Below are positions 35,663 to 44,690 of a stretch of DNA of 64,000 nucleotides, in pieces. The translations under genes were made by a program, and so were the position numbers. The notes under the pieces were generated by a model. It was not told the DNA's origin and ran no database searches. It saw nothing but the letters and a program-made list of their open reading frames with translations. Each line of letters opens with the position of its first letter. Positions within the stretch are counted from its first letter, which is position 1. Source of the DNA: Paeniglutamicibacter cryotolerans (GTDB taxonomy: Bacteria; Actinomycetota; Actinomycetes; Actinomycetales; Micrococcaceae); contig NZ_JACHVS010000001.1 in NCBI RefSeq assembly GCF_014190875.1, positions 248,001 through 312,000 on the forward strand. The letters are read 5' to 3'.

Positions 35663-35714
35663 GAAGGCCCCGACAAGAAATAAACCGCGGAATCAGCGGC
35701 GTGTCGGGGCCTTC
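35663..35714 (+). terminator. Hairpin at the IS left end
   Basis: GAAGGCCCCGACA pairs perfectly with TGTCGGGGCCTTC across a 26-base loop. It lies between the left inverted repeat and the transposase, a usual position for structures that stop outside transcription from driving transposase expression. Confidence 0.6.
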
Positions 35715-35727
35715 CATCTGCCGAAAT

Positions 35728-35740
35728 ATGTATGACCTAA
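35728..35740 (+). repeat. Left inner inverted repeat of the IS
   Basis: ATGTATGACCTAA; its exact complement is at 37459-37471 and overlaps the transposase stop codon. It may be a transposase-binding site or an older element boundary. Confidence 0.65.
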
Positions 35741-35743
35741 AGT

Positions 35744-37462
35744 ATGATTTATGACATGGCGCTCTACAAGAAAACGATCAACGGCAACGTGTACTGGTAC
35801 CTGCGTGAGATGGCGCGGGTGGACGGGAAGCCGAAGATGGTTTCCGAGCGGTACCTGGGAAGCGCCAAGGACATCGAAAAGCTCCTGGACGCCAAGGAAG
35901 CCGCAACCGTGCCAGAGAAAACGCGGCACCTGGGCTTCGGGGATTCCGCCGCGGTCTGGGGCATCCTGCAACGCCTGGACATCGCCGGGATTATCGACGA
36001 GGCCGTTGGCCCACGCCGCACGGACGCAGGTGCCTCGGTAGGCACCTACCTGTCCCTGGCGGCGCTGAACCGGGTCGTGGCACCCACCTCCAAGGCCGGC
36101 TTCAGTGATTGGTGGAAAACCACCGCGGCGGACCGCTTCACCAAGATCCCCGCGTCCGTGCTGGACCACCGGCGCTTCTGGGACGCCATGCACAAGGTCA
36201 CCCTGGAACAGCTCGCGGTGATCGAGGAACGCATCGCATTGGCGATGATCACCGAATTCAACCTGGACATCTCCGCCCTGGCCCTGGACATGACCAACTT
36301 CGCCACCTACATCGACTCCACCAACGAGAAAGCGCCGATCGCCCAACGCGGCAAGGCCAAACAGAAACGCAACGACCTGCGCCTGGTCGGCCTGGGACTG
36401 GTCATCACCCGCGATGGCGGCATCCCGCTGCTCGCCCACGCCTACCCGGGAAACAAACCCGACGTCACCCAATTCCCGCTCATGATCGACGCGCTCGGAG
36501 CGCGGCACCGCAAGCTCGCCGAAACCGCCGGGATCTCCGGTAACCCGGAAGTCACCGTGGTGTTCGACGCCGGACAGAACTCGGCCTCCAACTTCACCCG
36601 CGTCACCGACACCGACCTCGCCTTCGTCGGCTCCATCCCACCCTCCCAGGTCACGGACCTGCTCAAGATACCGGCCAAGGACCGCGTGATCATGGAGGAG
36701 GAACGCTTCGAGGGGCTCAGCGCAGTGGAGTCCCGTAGGGATGTCTACGGGACCGAGCGCCGGGTGATCCTCACCCACTCACCGACACTGCACCAAAAGC
36801 AGGCCGCAGGCTTTGCCCAAACCCTGGCCAAGGCCCAGGCAAAGCTCGCGGACCTCGCCGAGACACTGGCCCGCGGAAAGGCCCGCCGCACCACCGGAGA
36901 GCTGGCCGAGCACATCAAATCGATCACTCGCGACTCCTGGCTCCAGCGCGTCCTGCTCTGCGAGGTCACCGGCACCACACCGGCCACCCACAGGCTCTCC
37001 GTCAGCGTCAACGAGACCGCACGCAAGGAGCTGGAAGACGAGGTGTTCGGGAAAAGGATCCTGGTCACCACCCACGAGAACTGGCCGGTGGCCGAGGTGG
37101 TCGACGCCTACCGGTCCCAATCGGACGCGGAATTCGGGTTCCGGCAGCTCAAGGACCCCCACGTGGTCTCGTTCTCACCCATGAACCACTGGACCGAACA
37201 CAACATCCGCATCCACACCTTCACCTGCGTCCTGGCCCTGCAGATCGCCCACCTCATGCGCCGCGACGTCGAACAGGCCGGCGAACACCACTCCGTACGA
37301 GAACTGCTCGAACGACTGGCCAGCATCGGCGAAACCGTGATGATCTACCCCTCCACCGGAGGCCGCCCCAAGGCCCGGCGCATGCTCACCGAAGAAATCG
37401 ACACCCACGCCAACCTTGCCGAAATCTTCAACCTCGCCAAGCTGGCCCCGAAGAAAAGTTAG
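35744..37462 (+). CDS. IS1634-family DDE transposase
   Basis: A 572-residue transposase of the IS1634/IS4-like type. It starts at one of two nearby ATGs (35744 or 35756); the N-terminus MALYKKTINGNVYWYLREMARV is typical. Catalytic-domain features are ALDMTNFATYIDS, GLGLVITRDGGIPLLAHAYPGN, VVFDAGQNSASNF and the C-terminal YRSQSDAEFGFRQLKDPH, which matches the Y-R-E-K signature region of IS4-related enzymes. Length is complete and no frameshift is seen, so it may be active. Confidence 0.92.
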   Translation: MIYDMALYKKTINGNVYWYLREMARVDGKPKMVSERYLGSAKDIEKLLDAKEAATVPEKTRHLGFGDSAAVWGILQRLDIAGIIDEAVGPRRTDAGASVGTYLSLAALNRVVAPTSKAGFSDWWKTTAADRFTKIPASVLDHRRFWDAMHKVTLEQLAVIEERIALAMITEFNLDISALALDMTNFATYIDSTNEKAPIAQRGKAKQKRNDLRLVGLGLVITRDGGIPLLAHAYPGNKPDVTQFPLMIDALGARHRKLAETAGISGNPEVTVVFDAGQNSASNFTRVTDTDLAFVGSIPPSQVTDLLKIPAKDRVIMEEERFEGLSAVESRRDVYGTERRVILTHSPTLHQKQAAGFAQTLAKAQAKLADLAETLARGKARRTTGELAEHIKSITRDSWLQRVLLCEVTGTTPATHRLSVSVNETARKELEDEVFGKRILVTTHENWPVAEVVDAYRSQSDAEFGFRQLKDPHVVSFSPMNHWTEHNIRIHTFTCVLALQIAHLMRRDVEQAGEHHSVRELLERLASIGETVMIYPSTGGRPKARRMLTEEIDTHANLAEIFNLAKLAPKKS

Positions 37463-37471
37463 GTCATACAT
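37459..37471 (-). repeat. Right inner inverted repeat of the IS
   Basis: TTAGGTCATACAT, exact complement of 35728-35740; the transposase TAG stop lies within it. Confidence 0.65.
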
Positions 37472-37525
37472 TTCCGGTCACTAAAAACCGACACTGACTA
37501 GGTGTGACATGACTATCGGAGTGAT

Positions 37526-37542
37526 TAGCTAGGAAACTCCCG
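37526..37542 (-). repeat. Right terminal inverted repeat of the IS
   Basis: TAGCTAGGAAACTCCCG, exact complement of the left repeat, followed by CTAG. Confidence 0.85.
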
Positions 37543-37574
37543 CTAGGCCCCGGACACCGGCTAGGATTTGTTGC

Positions 37575-38009
37575 ATGGCTGATATGTTCCTTGAGAAGTT
37601 CCAATCCCTGGTTCCGCGCTATCTCGAGGACGAGTGGCAGCCCGAAGACGGGCTGCCCGCCGACATCCTCACCGAGGAGCTGGACACCGCGGGCGTCGAC
37701 ATCCCGCTGGTACTGCGCGAGTTCTACCTGGCCCTGGGTGGCTGCGAAGACCTCATGGAGGCCTACTACTACTTCTTCGACCCCGACGAGCTGGCCATCG
37801 AAGACGGCTACCTCCTGTTCCTCGAGGACGAGGAGGAGGAATACGTCTGGGGCATCCGCGCCGACCAGCTCGACGTCCCGGACCCGATGGTCTTCCGCCG
37901 GCTCAACGCCCGCGGCACCTGGAAGAGCGAGGAAGGCACCTTCAGCGAATACGTGCTCGACATGTTCGCATGGGTCTTCGAAGAGCTCGAGCCCGAGCTC
38001 GAAAACTAG
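37575..38009 (+). CDS. Acidic SUKH-like protein
   Basis: A 144-residue, strongly acidic protein (LFLEDEEEEYVWG, ELEPELEN). The segment LREFYLALGGCEDLMEAYYY followed by FDPDELAIEDGYLLFLED and VWGIRADQL resembles the SMI1/KNR4 (SUKH) fold, which is used by immunity proteins but also by housekeeping proteins. No adjacent toxin is visible, so an immunity role is not supported. It begins just after the IS and ends 7 bases before the HIT gene, probably in one operon. The IS lies 32 bases upstream and may have replaced its original promoter. Confidence 0.6.
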   Translation: MADMFLEKFQSLVPRYLEDEWQPEDGLPADILTEELDTAGVDIPLVLREFYLALGGCEDLMEAYYYFFDPDELAIEDGYLLFLEDEEEEYVWGIRADQLDVPDPMVFRRLNARGTWKSEEGTFSEYVLDMFAWVFEELEPELEN

Positions 38010-38016
38010 GACCGCG

Positions 38017-38496
38017 ATGGGGCCAGAATTCACCTCGCACGCCCCGGCCGGATACAGCTGCCCGTTCTGTGAGCTGTTGGCCGGCGGCCCACTTTCCGAG
38101 GGAAACCTCTGTGCTCCGACGGATCTGGTCCACAGCGACGAACTGGTCGCCGTCATCATGGCCTGCGACGGCTTCGGCCCCTACGGCGGGCACGCCATGG
38201 TGATCCCGCGCGCCCACCACGAGTCGCTCTACGGGCTGCCCGACGATGTCGCCACGGCGATCATGCTGGCCACCCGCGCTACCGCCGTGGCTATGAAACG
38301 GGCGTGGAATCCGGAGGGTACCTCCACCCGGCAGCACAACGAGCCCGCCGGGAACCAGCACGTTTGGCACTACCACCAGCATGTGTTCCCGCGCTATGGC
38401 GATGACAACCTCTACCGGCACCTGCGCCACCGTGTCCCGGTCGAGGTCCGAGCCGCCAAGGCCAACGAACTACGGGCCGCCCTGCGGGCGGGATGA
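38017..38496 (+). CDS. HIT-family nucleotide hydrolase
   Basis: A 159-residue histidine-triad protein. The triad is HVWHYHQHVFPRY (HxHxHxx motif). The N-terminus has a zinc-type Cys pair in YSCPFCELLAGG, and VIPRAHHESLYGLPDDV is the usual helical linker. HIT proteins hydrolyse or transfer nucleotidyl groups from phosphoramidates and dinucleotides. The ATG at 38017 is preferred: the frame continues upstream inside the previous gene. It is separated by 7 bases from the acidic protein gene. Confidence 0.85.
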   Translation: MGPEFTSHAPAGYSCPFCELLAGGPLSEGNLCAPTDLVHSDELVAVIMACDGFGPYGGHAMVIPRAHHESLYGLPDDVATAIMLATRATAVAMKRAWNPEGTSTRQHNEPAGNQHVWHYHQHVFPRYGDDNLYRHLRHRVPVEVRAAKANELRAALRAG

Positions 38497-38543
38497 CCGG
38501 GCCGCCGGCGGCCCGGAATCCTTGAGTAAAACCTATGCCGGGA

Positions 38544-39641
38544 CTAGACCTCGCGGGTGACCACGGCATCGGCGAACGCCGTGAGCGAGGCCTTGACCGG
38601 CCCCTCGGGCAGTGGCTCCAGGGCAGTGGCCGCGTCATCGGCCCACTGCCGGGCCACCGCCCAGGCCGCCGCAGTGGCCGCGTGGCCGGAGACGGCTTTA
38701 ACCGCCTCAGCCAGTGCATCGTCGCTGGTCAGGTCACCATCGACGAGTTCGAGTACGGCTACCGCATGGGCGTCGCCCGCGGCTGCCGCATCGCGCATGA
38801 GCAGGATCGGGAGCGTCGGAACACCCTCGCGCAGGTCGGTGCCCGGGGTCTTGCCCGAACGGATCTGCGCGCCGGTCACGTCAATGACGTCATCAGCGAG
38901 CTGGAAGGCCACTCCGACCTTCTCGCCGTAGTCGCGCATGACCTCCTTGAACTGCGGTGCGGCACCGAAGATCGCACCGAAGACACCCGAGGCGGCCAGC
39001 AGCGATGCAGTCTTGTCGGCGATGACGCTCAGGTGGTGCTGAACCGGGTCGTCGCCCTCGCGCGGGCCGACCGATTCATGCAGCTGGCCCAGGCACAGGC
39101 GCTCGAACGTGCGGGCCTGGAGGGAAACTGCCTCCGGGCCCAGCTCGGCGCCGAGGATCGAGGCACGGGCGAAGATCAGGTCGCCGGTGAGGATGGCCAC
39201 CGAGTTGCCCCAGACCTCGTGGGCCGTGGGGGCGCCGCGGCGCACCGGGGCCGAGTCCATGACGTCGTCGTGGTAGAGCGTGGCCAAGTGCGTGAGCTCC
39301 ACGATGGCGGCGGCCTTGATGACCTCGTCGGTGACGCCCTCGCCGAGCAGCGATGCCAGCACCACCAGCAACGGGCGGATGCGCTTGCCCCCGGCCTCGA
39401 CTAGGTGCCGGCTCGTGGCATCGATCAACGGGTCTGAGTTAGCGATGGCATCGCGCAACAGCTTTTCGACCTTGGCCATGCCGGTGGCGATGGCCGGGCC
39501 GAACCCGGGGTCCTGGGCGATGGCTGCGAAGCCCGCCGGCAGGCTCATCGCGGCGGCCAGGGCCGAGGTCTCGGGATTGAGGTCAAGCGATGCGGGGACA
39601 CCATGCCCGGCGGCGGTCCAGTTGGTCTGGGAATCAGTCAC
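38544..39641 (-). CDS. Long-chain polyprenyl diphosphate synthase
   Basis: Makes the all-trans prenyl side chain (hepta- to nonaprenyl) for menaquinone. The 365-residue product has both Asp-rich motifs: YHDDVMDSAPVRRG (FARM) and FQLADDVIDVTG (SARM), plus GGKRIRPLLVVLA. The gene lies 154 bases from menG on the same strand and next to menF, which supports the menaquinone role. Exact chain length cannot be read from the sequence. Confidence 0.9.
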   Translation of the reverse strand: MTDSQTNWTAAGHGVPASLDLNPETSALAAAMSLPAGFAAIAQDPGFGPAIATGMAKVEKLLRDAIANSDPLIDATSRHLVEAGGKRIRPLLVVLASLLGEGVTDEVIKAAAIVELTHLATLYHDDVMDSAPVRRGAPTAHEVWGNSVAILTGDLIFARASILGAELGPEAVSLQARTFERLCLGQLHESVGPREGDDPVQHHLSVIADKTASLLAASGVFGAIFGAAPQFKEVMRDYGEKVGVAFQLADDVIDVTGAQIRSGKTPGTDLREGVPTLPILLMRDAAAAGDAHAVAVLELVDGDLTSDDALAEAVKAVSGHAATAAAWAVARQWADDAATALEPLPEGPVKASLTAFADAVVTREV

Positions 39642-39795
39642 TGTTCTAAGACTTACTATCTGTCGGGGCGGTCGGGTTTCCGGTGCCCGCTCGCGCGTCG
39701 CACCGGGGCGCTGGCGGATGGGACCAGCTGTTCAAGCACACTGATCACTCTATCCCCAAACGCGCGGGCGTCCGGCTGGCCGTGATCCGGCGCCG

Positions 39796-40491
39796 TTAGA
39801 GCGGTTTGGTGGCGCGGTGGACGGCCACGATTCCGCCGGTGAGGTTGCGGTACTGGCAGCCTTCCCATCCGGCCTCGGCGATCCAGGCGGCCAGGCCGTC
39901 CTGGTTCGGCCAGTCGCGGATCGATTCGGCGAGGTACACGTAGGCACTGGGGTTCGAGGAGACCTTCGAAGCCAGTTCCGGAAGCGCCCGCATCAGGTAC
40001 TCGGTGTAGATCTTGCGGAACGGCGGGAAGGTCGGGTGCGAGAACTCGGCCACCACGAGCTTGCCGCCGGGCTTGGTCACGCGCAGCATCTCCGCCAGGC
40101 CGACCTTGGGCTCGTTGACGTTGCGCAACCCGAAGCTGATGGTTGCGGCATCGAACGTGTTGTCGGCGAACGGCAGGTTCATCGCGTCGCCGGCAACGAA
40201 GTCGATATCGGGGCGGCGGCGTTTACCGACCTCCAGCATGCCCTGGGAGAAGTCGCACGCGACAACGGAGATCCCGGCGTCGGCGTAGGGCTCCGAGGAG
40301 GTGCCGGTTCCGGCGGCCAGGTCAAGCACGCGCTGCCCGCGTTGGGCACCGACCGCCTCGACCACGGTCCTACGCCAGCGGCGGGTCTGACCCAACGACG
40401 CAATGTCGTTTGTCAGGTCGTAGCGCGCAGCTACTCCATCAAACATGGCTTGGACTTCTTCGGGGCGCTTTTCCAGCGATGCACGGCTCAC
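39796..40491 (-). CDS. menG: Demethylmenaquinone methyltransferase
   Basis: SAM-dependent C-methyltransferase for the last step of menaquinone synthesis. The ~231-residue product uses a GTG start at 40491 ([20 protein letters not shown], which matches the family N-terminus); the ribosome-binding site is weak and very close. Motifs are the SAM site [53 protein letters not shown] and [15 protein letters not shown], all typical of UbiE/MenG. The open frame extends far upstream without similarity and overlaps menF on the other strand, so that part is not coding. Confidence 0.93.
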   Translation of the reverse strand: MSRASLEKRPEEVQAMFDGVAARYDLTNDIASLGQTRRWRRTVVEAVGAQRGQRVLDLAAGTGTSSEPYADAGISVVACDFSQGMLEVGKRRRPDIDFVAGDAMNLPFADNTFDAATISFGLRNVNEPKVGLAEMLRVTKPGGKLVVAEFSHPTFPPFRKIYTEYLMRALPELASKVSSNPSAYVYLAESIRDWPNQDGLAAWIAEAGWEGCQYRNLTGGIVAVHRATKPL

Positions 40492-40632
40492 TCTCCCATT
40501 GTCGCAAAGTTCCGGGCGCAGGGGAAAAGGGCGCGCTGACCGGGTCCTGGACCGCCCCCGGCGAACCCGCCGGGTGACCCCGCCCACGTGCGCGGATTCC
40601 CTTGCCCGCTGCGGCGGTAGGCTTGGAACATC

Positions 40633-41970
40633 ATGACAATTCCTCCCCGGGGCCAGCAGGAAGCCGTTGCTTCCCCGGCCATCCCCCTGTTGCGCAGCCT
40701 GACCGTCGAGCGACCGCCGATGAGCGATCACGGATTGCTGGATTACGTGGTGCGCGACGATTCCCTCCTCTGGGGTCGACGCGGCGACGGAATGATCGGC
40801 TTCGGCGAAAGCGTCCGCTTCGAATCCACCGGCTCGGAGCGGTTTGCCTTGGCCCGCGACTGGTGGAACTCCGTCATCGCCGCCGCCAAGGTGGAGAACC
40901 CGATGGAGCTTCCGGGCACGGGTCCGCTGGCCTTTGCCTCCTTCTCGTTCTCCTACACCAGCACCTACGCCTCGCGGATGATCGTCCCGGAGATCATCGT
41001 GGGCCGCACCGGAGACCGCAGCTGGATCACTTACACCCCCGCCGACCCGCTCGCCGAGTTGAGCATCAATGCGGCCGAGGCCCGGCTGGCGGAACTGCTC
41101 GAGGAGGTCTCCGAGGAACGCGAATTGTCCCGTGGCGATGACCGGCTGGTTGCCGGCACCGTGTCCGAGGACGGCTACCTTGAGTCCGTTGCCAAGGGCG
41201 TAGCAGCCATCGAGGCGGGCCGGCTGACAAAGCTGGTGCTGGCCCGAGATGCGGTGGCAGAGCTGGCTTCCCCGATCGCCGTGGCCCAGGTGCTGCGCCA
41301 ACTCGCTCTGCGCTATGCCGATTGCTGGACCTACTCGGTGGATGGGCTGATCGGCACTACTCCGGAAATGCTGGTCGAAGTCAAGGGCCAGGTGGCCCGG
41401 GCCCGCGTGCTCGCCGGGACCCTGGACCGGGCGACGGCCCCGGCAAACGACCCGGACTACGCACACCGGATGCTCTCCGGGGACGAGAAGCAGCGCCATG
41501 AGCACCAACTGGCCATCGACTCTCTGACCGAGGAACTCGGGCCGCTGGTCTCGGGCATGGACTCGCCGGCCGAACCCTTCGTCCTGCAGCTACCCAATGT
41601 CTGGCACCTGGCCTCCGACGTCGAGGCCCGACTGCGCGAGCGCGCCGACGGCTCGACGCCCACCGCACTGGACCTCGTCGAGGTCCTGCACCCCACGGCT
41701 GCGGTCTGCGGAACCCCCACGAAGATCGCCGGCGAGGTGATTCGCGAGCTCGAGGGCATGGACCGCGGACCGTACGCCGGCCCCGTCGGCTGGGTGGATG
41801 CCGCCGGCAATGGCGAATTCGGCATAGCCCTACGCGGCGGGGTCATTGAATCCCCATGCCGGGTCCGACTGTTTGCCGGCTGTGGCATCGTTGCGGCATC
41901 GCTTCCGGAGGCCGAATTGGCAGAATCTTGGGCAAAAATGCGACCAATGCGCGAGGCGCTGAATATCTGA
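40633..41970 (+). CDS. menF: Isochorismate synthase
   Basis: Converts chorismate to isochorismate, first step of menaquinone synthesis. The 445-residue product has the chorismate-binding C-terminal domain with [46 protein letters not shown] and [17 protein letters not shown], ending [20 protein letters not shown]. It is divergent from menG. The gene set menF, menD, menC, menG and the prenyl synthase are spread in four transcription units through the window. Confidence 0.92.
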   Translation: MTIPPRGQQEAVASPAIPLLRSLTVERPPMSDHGLLDYVVRDDSLLWGRRGDGMIGFGESVRFESTGSERFALARDWWNSVIAAAKVENPMELPGTGPLAFASFSFSYTSTYASRMIVPEIIVGRTGDRSWITYTPADPLAELSINAAEARLAELLEEVSEERELSRGDDRLVAGTVSEDGYLESVAKGVAAIEAGRLTKLVLARDAVAELASPIAVAQVLRQLALRYADCWTYSVDGLIGTTPEMLVEVKGQVARARVLAGTLDRATAPANDPDYAHRMLSGDEKQRHEHQLAIDSLTEELGPLVSGMDSPAEPFVLQLPNVWHLASDVEARLRERADGSTPTALDLVEVLHPTAAVCGTPTKIAGEVIRELEGMDRGPYAGPVGWVDAAGNGEFGIALRGGVIESPCRVRLFAGCGIVAASLPEAELAESWAKMRPMREALNI

Positions 41971-42123
41971 AGGGCCAAATAACCGCTCTACGGCGCGAAT
42001 TGTTGACAATAAGTAATCAGGTGTAGCCTGTGATGCATATCTCATTGCGCTGGAACTCAGGCTAGAATCAGCTTGATCCACCGGTCTGCCTCAGACTCAC
42101 TATCGCGAAGGACGAATCACCCC

Positions 42124-42918
42124 ATGCGGATTTCTCGTAACATTGCCAAGACGCTGGCCATTGCCGCCATCGGCGCGCTTTCCCTGACCGCCTGCGGCAG
42201 CAGCAGCGACACCCCGGCCGCTCCGGCAGACCCGAACGCGGTGAAGCTCATCAATGCCGGAAAGTTCACCGTATGCTCCGACATCCCGTACGAGCCGTTC
42301 GAATTCGTCGACAAGGACGGCAAGAACGTCGGATTCGACATGGACATCGCCGGGGAAATCGCCAAGGACCTCGACGTGGAACTGAACGTCATCGTCGCGA
42401 GCTTCGACTCCATCCAGTCCGGGCTCTTCAAGACCCAGTGCGATGCGGCCATCTCTTCGGTCTCCATTACGGAGAAGCGTAAGGGGAACATGGACTTCTC
42501 CACCCCCTACATGGATGATGACCTGACCCTGGTGGCCAAGGAAGGTTCGGGCATCACCGATATCGAATCCGCCAAGGGCCAGAAGGTCGGCGTGCAGTCT
42601 GCCACCACCGGTGCAGATTTCGCCAAGGAGAACGGGCTCGTCCCGGTCGAATACGACACCGGGAACGATCAGGTCATGTCCCTGAAGGCCGGCCAGACCG
42701 TGGCTTCACTGGGCAACCAGTCGATCCTGGGCTACGCGATCAAGAACGAACCGACGCTCAAGCGCGTGCAGGACTTCAAGTCCGGAGAGCAGCTGGGCAT
42801 CGCGGTGGGCAAGGGCAACACTGCGCTCTTGGAAAAGATCAACGGCACGCTCAAGCGCCTTGAAGGCGACGGCTCCATGGCCAAGTTCAAGGACACCTGG
42901 TTCGGTTCCATTAACTAA
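42124..42918 (+). CDS. Amino-acid ABC transporter substrate-binding lipoprotein
   Basis: Extracytoplasmic solute receptor of 264 residues. The signal peptide ends in a lipobox (ALSLTAC, Cys about residue 22), and the SBP_bac_3 fold is visible from KLINAGKFTVCSDIPYEPFE through GFDMDIAGEIAKDLD to SVSITEKRKGNMDFSTPYM. The ATG at 42124 is chosen over an upstream start because the signal peptide begins there. It forms an operon with the permease and ATPase genes. Polar amino acids are the likely substrate; the exact one is unknown. Confidence 0.9.
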   Translation: MRISRNIAKTLAIAAIGALSLTACGSSSDTPAAPADPNAVKLINAGKFTVCSDIPYEPFEFVDKDGKNVGFDMDIAGEIAKDLDVELNVIVASFDSIQSGLFKTQCDAAISSVSITEKRKGNMDFSTPYMDDDLTLVAKEGSGITDIESAKGQKVGVQSATTGADFAKENGLVPVEYDTGNDQVMSLKAGQTVASLGNQSILGYAIKNEPTLKRVQDFKSGEQLGIAVGKGNTALLEKINGTLKRLEGDGSMAKFKDTWFGSIN

Positions 42919-43012
42919 CCTTTCCTGATAAACAAGTATTTTTACCCAGGCGAGGCCCAGGCTCCCAAGCGGAACCGGGGCCTCGCCCACTTTCACGGAA
43001 GGCTTACACCCC

Positions 43013-43807
43013 ATGGCCATGACTCCTCGTCGACGAGCCCGGATAAGCAAAATAGTTCAAATCGTCATCTTCGTCGGTGCGATCCTGGCATTCCTGATCA
43101 GCATCGACTGGAAAGTGCTGGGTGAGACGTTCTTCAACTTCGAGAAGATCGCCCCCATGTTCCCCGGCATCATTACCATCGGCCTGAAGAACACCCTTTA
43201 CTACACGGTCATTTCCTTCGCCTTCGGCCTGACGCTCGGATTGATCCTGGCCTTGATGAAGACCGCAGCCTTTGCCCCCTACCGCTGGCTCGCCACCGGT
43301 TTCATTGAATTCTTCCGCGGGGTCCCGGCAATCCTGGTACTGATCACCCTCGGCTTTGGCATCCCCACGGCGTTCCCCGGGGTCCTCTGGCCACAACCGG
43401 TGGTCGTCATGACCGCGCTGGGACTGGTCTCCTCCGCCTATATTGCCGAGACGCTACGTGCAGGGTTGCAGGCTGTGCCCAAGGGACAAATGGAAGCGGC
43501 CCGTTCGCTGGGCATGCCCGCCTGGCGCGCGATGGTCACTATCGTGATCCCCCAGGCCTTCAAGATCGTGCTCCCCCCGCTGACCAACGAGGTCATCCTG
43601 CTGACCAAGGACTCCTCGCTTGCCTTCATCCTCGGGGCCATGGCTACGCAGTTCGAGTTGACCAAGTTCGGCCGTGACGGGGTGATCAGCCTCGGTGCGG
43701 GCATTACCCCGCTGATCGTTGCCGGCGGCATGTACCTGGTGATCACGATCCCCTTGAGCCTGGTAGCACGCAAGTTCGAATCCCGCACCGCACGTGCGAA
43801 CCGATAG
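43013..43807 (+). CDS. Amino-acid ABC transporter permease
   Basis: A 264-residue HisM-type permease with about five to six transmembrane helices. The N-terminal segment [20 protein letters not shown] and [15 protein letters not shown] are typical of the polar amino-acid permease family, and the EAA loop is [26 protein letters not shown] single permease gene implies a homodimer. It lies between the receptor gene (95 bases) and the ATPase gene (13 bases). Confidence 0.92.
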   Translation: MAMTPRRRARISKIVQIVIFVGAILAFLISIDWKVLGETFFNFEKIAPMFPGIITIGLKNTLYYTVISFAFGLTLGLILALMKTAAFAPYRWLATGFIEFFRGVPAILVLITLGFGIPTAFPGVLWPQPVVVMTALGLVSSAYIAETLRAGLQAVPKGQMEAARSLGMPAWRAMVTIVIPQAFKIVLPPLTNEVILLTKDSSLAFILGAMATQFELTKFGRDGVISLGAGITPLIVAGGMYLVITIPLSLVARKFESRTARANR

Positions 43808-43820
43808 GCAGGGACCTCTC

Positions 43821-44612
43821 ATGAATGAAAAAAACGACCCGCAGCCGGCCTTCAAGGCCGCCGGCGTCTCCATTGTCGGGTTGCACAAGTCCTATGGATC
43901 CAACGAGGTACTCAAGGGCATCGACCTTGATGTCAAACCCGGTGAGGTGGTCTGCCTGATTGGGCCCTCCGGCTCGGGCAAATCGACGTTGCTGCGCTGC
44001 GTGAACCTGCTGGAACAGCCCAACAAGGGCACCATCCACGTCGGCGGCTTCGAGACGACCGATCCCGATGTCGACCTGGATAAAATGCGCCAGAAGGTCG
44101 GCATGGTGTTCCAGCAGTTCAACCTGTTCCCGCACCTGACCGTGCTGCAAAACTGCACCGTCGCCCAGGTCAAAGTCCTCAAACGCTCCAAGGCCACGGC
44201 TTCGGCGGCGGCACTTGAGCACCTGACGAAGGTCGGGCTGGGCGAGTTCGGAGCCCGCTACCCGGATGAACTCTCCGGTGGCCAACAGCAGCGCGTGGCC
44301 ATCGCCCGGGCGCTGTCCATGGATCCCACGTTGATGCTCTTCGACGAGCCGACATCGGCACTGGATCCGGAAACGGTCGGCGAAGTGCTGGCCATCATGC
44401 GTAATTTGGCCCAGGACGGCATGACCATGTTGGTGGTGACCCACGAGATGGGCTTCGCCAAGGAGGTCGCAGACCGGGTGATCTTCATGGACGGTGGAGT
44501 CGTCGTCGAGCAGGGTCCGGCTCAGGACCTCATCGGCAATCCGCAGCAGCCGCGCACCAAGGATTTCCTCAAGCGCGTGCTCGACCCCACCCATGTTGAC
44601 TTGCAGGACTGA
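43821..44612 (+). CDS. Amino-acid ABC transporter ATPase
   Basis: ATP-binding subunit of 263 residues (ATG at 43821) with Walker [19 protein letters not shown], signature [19 protein letters not shown], Walker [21 protein letters not shown] and switch His in [16 protein letters not shown], as in GlnQ/HisP. It completes the three-gene operon, followed by the hairpin at 44641-44666. Confidence 0.95.
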   Translation: MNEKNDPQPAFKAAGVSIVGLHKSYGSNEVLKGIDLDVKPGEVVCLIGPSGSGKSTLLRCVNLLEQPNKGTIHVGGFETTDPDVDLDKMRQKVGMVFQQFNLFPHLTVLQNCTVAQVKVLKRSKATASAAALEHLTKVGLGEFGARYPDELSGGQQQRVAIARALSMDPTLMLFDEPTSALDPETVGEVLAIMRNLAQDGMTMLVVTHEMGFAKEVADRVIFMDGGVVVEQGPAQDLIGNPQQPRTKDFLKRVLDPTHVDLQD

Positions 44613-44640
44613 TCGACACCGAGTGCCAACCGAAATGGTT

Positions 44641-44666
44641 GGAGGCAATGCCCTCGCATTGCCTCC
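44641..44666 (+). terminator. Terminator after the ABC operon
   Basis: A perfect 11-bp stem (GGAGGCAATGC and complement) with a 4-base loop is followed by ggccgtttcttttctt. It starts 28 bases after the ATPase stop and also lies just after the convergent menD. Confidence 0.85.
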
Positions 44667-44690
44667 GGCCGTTTCTTTTCTTGTGCGGGG

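Larger units (their letters stand above)
35636..37542 (+). mobile_element. IS1634-type insertion sequence, ~1.9 kb
   Basis: The element has perfect 17-bp terminal inverted repeats (CGGGAGTTTCCTAGCTA) flanked by CTAG on both sides, a possible 4-bp target duplication; counting the flanks the repeat is 22 bp. It carries one transposase gene. Inside are a 13-bp stem hairpin (35663-35714) that could block incoming transcription and a second inverted repeat (35728-35740 with 37459-37471). The element sits immediately after the pucR stop codon, and the downstream copy of CTAG is in the promoter region of the acidic-protein gene. Confidence 0.85.
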
